In this document: positions 61,071-64,000 of the stretch, piece by piece
How positions within the stretch are numbered: the first letter of the stretch is position 1
How the letters are laid out: every line of letters starts with the position of its first letter
Assembly: GCA_964643355.1 (NCBI GenBank)
Contig: CAZXPW010000015.1
Location: 1-64,000 of the forward strand
DNA from: FEN-1350 sp964643355
GTDB taxonomy: Bacteria > Planctomycetota > Phycisphaerae > Sedimentisphaerales > Anaerohalosphaeraceae
Direction of reading: 5' to 3'
DNA length: 64,000 nucleotides
Translations under genes and position numbers: made by a program
The notes under the pieces: model-generated
Told to the model about the DNA's origin: nothing
Database searches by the model: none
What the model saw: only the letters and a program-made list of their open reading frames with translations

Positions 61071-63305
61071 CTACTGTGGACGCTGAAAACCGCGCATTCC
61101 TCTGTCGTTGACGACCGCATCCGCTTGCTTGTTGATATCCGCCGATAAATTCATGTCGAGAATCTTCTTGGCCAACTCCTGCCCGGCCTGCCGGTTGGTT
61201 CTAAGCAGTCTGCTGGCGAGATTCACCGACGCCAAAGCGGCTTCAGTCTTGATGCTATCGTCTTTGGTCAATTCCAACAGTCGGTTCACGGATCGTTCAC
61301 ACGGCAGAGTCCCCAGCGTCGTGATCGCCTGCCGTTTCTCTTCGATGCGACGAGCATTATCGAGGATCTTCAAACATTGCTCAGCCCGGCTTTCCACCTG
61401 TGCGTTGTCCACCATCGGCCCCATCCTTCGGCCCATCGGTTGTGCCATGGGCTGGCGCTGAATCGCAATCAACCTCAGGGCTCCTCGGACAGCCAGAACA
61501 TAATGATTCAAAGGCGTTTGGGGATTCGACGCGATATCAACCAGAGCCGGCACGGCCTCGTAGTCAGGCCATTCGCTGAGGGTGCGGATAGCGGTATCCC
61601 GTACGGTTTCTTCAGAACTTTCAACCGACTCCCTTACGGCTTTGAGGGCCGTGGCGCCTCCTACCGATGACAGAGAACTTAACAAAGCCAGCTTCGTCGG
61701 GCCCTGAGCCGTGTTCATCTGATCCATTACAATTTTCCCGGCGGCTTGTTTATCCTGAGCTTTTGCCAGGACGGCCTTGAGGGTCGTGACTCCTGCCGCA
61801 TGATCTCCATCTTTTGTGATTTTGACCACAAGGTCCGTTAACGCAGCAATGTCTATCGTATCCGCCATATTGAGCATAGCTTGGAAGGCGGCGGTCCTTA
61901 CCGTCTCGTCAGCATCGGAAGCATAGGTCAACAAGAGTTTGGCTGTCCCCTCTGGACGCCGTTGTCCGAGAAGATCAATCGCGACGGCTCTGGCCTTTGC
62001 TTCACCAGACGCCGCTTTGGTTTTGATAACAGCATCTGCCTTCGGACTGGGCATTACCGCCAGGCCGACTTGTGCCGCCTTACATACATTACCCCCGCCG
62101 TTCACGGCCGCGTCAAAAAGCGCATTGGCGCTTGTCTCGGTTCCAAGCTGACTGAGAGCACTGGCCGCTGCCGGAGCAACAGTATCGTCCCCGCTGGTAA
62201 GCACTTTGATGACCGCTGCCTCAGCGGAGATATCCTTCAGGTCGGCGATCAAGCCGAGTACTTGCACTTGGGAGTCGCTCTTGAGTTTCGGCAACATCCC
62301 TGTCAGGGCTTGAGCTGCAGATTTGGCTGTGGACATCCGGGCCGCCTGAATAGCCGCCTGGCGCATCTTCGGGTTCTCATCCTGTATGAGAGTCAGGACC
62401 TCTTTGACGCCCCGATCCGGATCGGTAACGATCAGCCCCATCGCCGCAGCAACATGAACGCCTATGGGCACATCTTTGTCATTCCGTGCCCATTCATAAA
62501 CAGAGCCATAGAGCTTGGCGGCACCGACCGCATCCTTGGCTGCGGCTTTCTCGCTGGCCATATGCAGAAGTCCTTGGGCGGCATCAGCAGAGATCGGTCC
62601 GACGGGTTTGGTGAGTTGAGCGGATAGCGCCTGAGCACTGTCTTGACCGCCGATATTGGACAGGGCCGCGACCGCTGTTCGGGCGATACGGGAATCGGGA
62701 TTACCAAGGGCTTGTGTCAGCAATTTGACAGCCGATGATGCGCGGCGGTTGCCAAGAGCATTCATCAAACCAATCTTCCAATCAGCATCTTGGGCGTCGG
62801 CCAGTTCTTTGAGCAACGCATCGGTCGCACTGGGGTCCGGGTTCATCTCCAAGGCCCGCCGGGCATAATCTCGCGTGTTCACATCTTCATCCGACATCAA
62901 TTTGGCCAACAGCGGAACGGATTCTGCCTTGCCGATACGCTCAAGCTGCAGAATAAACCAATTTCGGACCGTGTTATCCATTTCTGCCTGCCGTTGAAGG
63001 ATTTTGACCATCACTTCGGCCAACGCCAGACGCTGCGCCTCCGCTCCGGGGCGCGCGGCATACGAACCCATGTCCTGCAATTGGATCTGATAAGCATAGC
63101 GGGAAGTGACATTTTCCGCCGACATAAGCGGGAGCAGATAGTCAACGGCTTTCTGGTAGGCCTCCGTCCATGAGCCGGTGTTTACTGTTGGCTCCTTCGC
63201 TTTGCCCGTCAATTGCGCCACCAGTTCCTCTCCTGTCTGCGCTTGGGCTGCCGTCACGATTGACAAGCCCACGAGAACAACACCGATCAGACATATCGTT
63301 TTCAT
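61071..63305 (-). CDS. Secreted HEAT-repeat protein
   Basis: 744 residues from ATG 63305 (an ATG five codons earlier is possible), with a signal peptide (MKTICLIGVVLVGLSIVTAA) cleaved near AQA. The rest is nearly all paired-helix HEAT/PBS-lyase-like repeats, such as SRIARTAVAALSNIGGQDSA and DETVRTAAFQAMLNMADTID. These are solenoid scaffolds that bind proteins or glycans. It begins 34 bases after the stop of the Gfo/Idh/MocA gene, so the two probably share a transcript. No enzymatic motif is visible. Confidence 0.85.
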   Translation of the reverse strand: MKTICLIGVVLVGLSIVTAAQAQTGEELVAQLTGKAKEPTVNTGSWTEAYQKAVDYLLPLMSAENVTSRYAYQIQLQDMGSYAARPGAEAQRLALAEVMVKILQRQAEMDNTVRNWFILQLERIGKAESVPLLAKLMSDEDVNTRDYARRALEMNPDPSATDALLKELADAQDADWKIGLMNALGNRRASSAVKLLTQALGNPDSRIARTAVAALSNIGGQDSAQALSAQLTKPVGPISADAAQGLLHMASEKAAAKDAVGAAKLYGSVYEWARNDKDVPIGVHVAAAMGLIVTDPDRGVKEVLTLIQDENPKMRQAAIQAARMSTAKSAAQALTGMLPKLKSDSQVQVLGLIADLKDISAEAAVIKVLTSGDDTVAPAAASALSQLGTETSANALFDAAVNGGGNVCKAAQVGLAVMPSPKADAVIKTKAASGEAKARAVAIDLLGQRRPEGTAKLLLTYASDADETVRTAAFQAMLNMADTIDIAALTDLVVKITKDGDHAAGVTTLKAVLAKAQDKQAAGKIVMDQMNTAQGPTKLALLSSLSSVGGATALKAVRESVESSEETVRDTAIRTLSEWPDYEAVPALVDIASNPQTPLNHYVLAVRGALRLIAIQRQPMAQPMGRRMGPMVDNAQVESRAEQCLKILDNARRIEEKRQAITTLGTLPCERSVNRLLELTKDDSIKTEAALASVNLASRLLRTNRQAGQELAKKILDMNLSADINKQADAVVNDRGMRGFQRPQ

Positions 63306-63339
63306 AGAAAGATCTTCCATTCACGATGTTTTTTGTTGG

Positions 63340-64000
63340 TTATAATAATACATACGGCGCTCGACGAGGACGGTCATACCAGCGTGCCGCTTGGGGATCA
63401 TTCAGGATCTGTTCACTGCTGGGATCCCAATCAATCGGACGGCCCAACCGTTCGGCGATTCCGCTGAGCTGGCAGATCGTACCCGTACGGTGACCGATTT
63501 CGGCGGTGCAGATGGGCTGTTTGCGGCTGCGAATGCAATCGATCCAGTTGCCAAGGTGATCTCTCGATTCATACAAATGGATATCGTTGGGGCCGATCGG
63601 CCTGCGGGCCAGTTCGGCCGGCACGGTATCGAGCATGCCGCCGCGACTGACGAAAACCTTCCCTGCATCGCCGATAAACTCAATCATGCCGTTTCCGGGG
63701 TTGGCAAGGTTGTCGGTGGGATGATCACGCAACACCGTCGCGCCGTCAGCGTAAATATGAGTCTGATACGGCGTTCCGTTCCAACCCTTGGGGATGAATT
63801 TGACTGGGCCGGAATCATCCATCCCCAGGGCCCACTGGATGATATCGAAGTGGTGAGCGCCCCAGTCCCCATTTTTGCGGGAGCCGTACTCCCAAAAGCA
63901 GCGCCAGCCCCCTCCGAAGTTTCCTTCGACGCGCCGGAAGTTATAGGGATACCACGGGGTTGGTCCAAGCCAGCGGTCGTAATCGAACCCTTCCGGGATC
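63340..64000 (-). CDS. Gfo/Idh/MocA-family oxidoreductase, C-terminal part (5' end outside window)
   Basis: The minus-strand frame is open from the window edge to a TAA at 63340-63342, about 219 codons. GFDYDRWLGPTPWYPYNF, GGWRCFWEYGSRKNGDWGAH and HHFDIIQWALGMDDSGPV are the typical C-terminal substrate domain of planctomycete Gfo/Idh/MocA proteins. DCIRSRKQPICTAEIGHRTG is the usual terminal segment. The NAD-binding N-terminus lies beyond the window. Members oxidise or rearrange sugars and inositols; the specific substrate is unknown. Confidence 0.88.
   Translation of the reverse strand, partial: IPEGFDYDRWLGPTPWYPYNFRRVEGNFGGGWRCFWEYGSRKNGDWGAHHFDIIQWALGMDDSGPVKFIPKGWNGTPYQTHIYADGATVLRDHPTDNLANPGNGMIEFIGDAGKVFVSRGGMLDTVPAELARRPIGPNDIHLYESRDHLGNWIDCIRSRKQPICTAEIGHRTGTICQLSGIAERLGRPIDWDPSSEQILNDPQAARWYDRPRRAPYVLL

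Noticed and set aside
1..64000. CRISPR array or cas genes
   Set aside because: No regularly spaced direct repeats with unique spacers and no Cas-like proteins were seen.

Overview
The window reads as a chromosomal segment of a Phycisphaerae-like planctomycete, probably from a metagenome assembly. The pointers are secreted GLUG-repeat proteins ending in a dockerin-like calcium-loop tail, hydrazine-synthase-alpha-like cytochrome c proteins (one fused to a sulfatase-modifying-enzyme domain), YVTN-propeller/cytochrome c peroxidase proteins, Gfo/Idh/MocA oxidoreductases, and a complete heptose-LPS gene set. No database search was possible, so the taxonomy is inferred from gene content.

Layout. 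1-2.1 kb: an A+T-rich intergenic stretch and an IS3-family element (362-1958) with a frameshifted orfA. 2.1-10.8 kb (+): NAD-type isocitrate dehydrogenase, then a tight envelope operon of lpxK, hldE, gmhB with a membrane tail, a heptosyltransferase, a WaaP-like kinase, a GT4 glycosyltransferase and plsY. 10.8-11.4 kb (-): a cold-shock protein and an HU-like protein. 11.7-14.8 kb (+): two tandem, unusually large signal peptidases I that share a predicted zinc-ribbon insert. 15-17.3 kb: a GLUG/dockerin surface protein with its own sigma70-type promoter. 17.5-18.5 kb: a scar in which gyrA stops after 101 codons and runs into an insertion-sequence remnant, followed by a frameshifted small HTH gene. 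18.7-26.3 kb: a GlpT-type transporter, divergent from a 1330-residue di-haem-motif/FGE fusion and a YVTN/cytochrome c peroxidase protein. 26.4-31.5 kb: pcrA, a NUDIX hydrolase, a fumarase-beta-like gene, ychF-like and a siroheme-type dehydrogenase. 31.6-34.4 kb: small lipoproteins, a receiver protein, a CBS protein and an RRM protein. 34.4-43.8 kb (-): threonine aldolase, then a nearly gapless run reading from aminotransferase through a GT-C protein, GT2 and alanine racemase to a GGCT/putative amidoligase fusion. 43.88-45.12 kb: an intact ISAs1-family element with a 10-bp target duplication. 45-50 kb: a methyltransferase, a GtrB-like GT2, and an A+T-richer pair of GT-C proteins of which one is a scrambled, internally deleted copy. 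50-54.5 kb: a TRAP transporter facing uronate isomerase. 54.6-60.4 kb: a second HZS-alpha-like protein, a DUF155-like protein, and an arrestin-like/tandem-DUF3592 pair. 60.6 kb: tRNA-Asp with promoter and terminator. 61-64 kb: a secreted HEAT-repeat protein and the 3' part of a Gfo/Idh/MocA oxidoreductase.

How the genes work together. The 3.3-10.8 kb operon would make lipid A and a phosphorylatable heptose core and supply phosphatidic acid, consistent with a Gram-negative outer membrane. The TRAP system with uxaC suggests scavenging of uronates from polysaccharides. The 35.8-43.8 kb run mixes amino-acid handling (aminotransferase, alanine racemase), gamma-glutamyl-type chemistry (GGCT plus a GS-fold-like ligase) and lipid-linked glycosyl transfer, and is my best candidate for an undescribed envelope-modification pathway. 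The two HZS-alpha-like proteins and the adjacent di-haem YVTN protein are the second candidate.

All coordinates come from reading the sequence. Domain names are by recognition of motifs and not by profile search.
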